In this document: piece after piece, positions 42,385 to 42,433 of the stretch
How the letters are laid out: every line of letters begins with the position of its first letter
Numbering within the stretch: position 1 is the stretch's first letter
DNA from: Phoronis australis
Taxonomy: Eukaryota > Phoronida > Phoronidae
NCBI GenBank assembly: GCA_002633005.1
Contig: NMRA01000749.1
Span: forward strand, 126,001 to 168,433
Direction of reading: 5' to 3'
DNA length: 42,433 bases
Position numbers and translations under genes: made by a program
Notes under the pieces: generated by a model
The model's input: the letters and a program-made list of their open reading frames with translations, nothing else
Database searches by the model: none
What the model was told of the DNA's origin: nothing

Positions 42385-42433
42385 TCAGTTGGCCTGATGG
42401 AATTGACGAGGATGGGGCTGACATTGTTGATTT
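42385..42433 (+). CDS. Possible start of an exon cut by the window edge
   Basis: After the strong acceptor CTCTTTTTTCAG one frame reads SWPDGIDEDGADIVD, an acidic and coding-like stretch. A second open frame exists, so the call is tentative. Confidence 0.35.

Overview
The window looks like genomic DNA of an invertebrate metazoan. Genes are split by spliceosomal introns with GT/GC-AG borders, intergenic DNA is AT-rich, mobile-element debris is dense, and one host gene (a KDEL-tagged serpin) belongs to a class I recall from amphioxus. I would not name a species. Three single-N junctions (12449, 25913, 41598) each join two near-identical copies of the same sequence. This looks like unmerged contig ends or alleles from a heterozygous genome, not real tandem duplication.

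Layout. 231-3114: a multi-exon hAT-family transposase gene, now broken. 4032-15706 (+): a FYVE-finger gene, probably rabenosyn-like, with about ten recognisable exons. One of its introns holds an antisense, 5'-truncated Penelope-like retroelement (about 5465-7560). Another holds a minisatellite. Two exons (the 3' part of the exon at 11114-11230 and all of 11639-11752) appear twice because of the allelic junction at 12449. 15707-20760: 3' region with a 49-bp minisatellite, a LINE remnant (-), and a long inverted repeat. About 20760-25000 (+): a small gene whose first coding exon carries a possible mitochondrial presequence and a Gly-rich membrane segment. It can be spliced in phase to either of two paralogous last exons, each ending in a similar glycine-zipper membrane tail. 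25400-31350: short TIR elements, an assembly duplication, a LINE relic (+) with a stop in the catalytic box, and microsatellites. 31357-35326 (-): a two-coding-exon serpin with signal peptide, dibasic Lys-Arg reactive site and KDEL. 35900-36560: foldback repeats. 39120-39749 (+): a secreted glycoprotein, possibly GPI-anchored. 40520-40576: a perfect palindrome. 42385-end: probable first bases of another exon.

The host genes show no functional linkage; this is ordinary eukaryotic gene neighbourhood. The most notable items are the alternative paralogous tail exons, the predicted ER-resident proprotein-convertase-type serpin, the insertion/empty-site pairs visible between the two haplotypes, and a TIR element family with apparent 6-bp target duplications.
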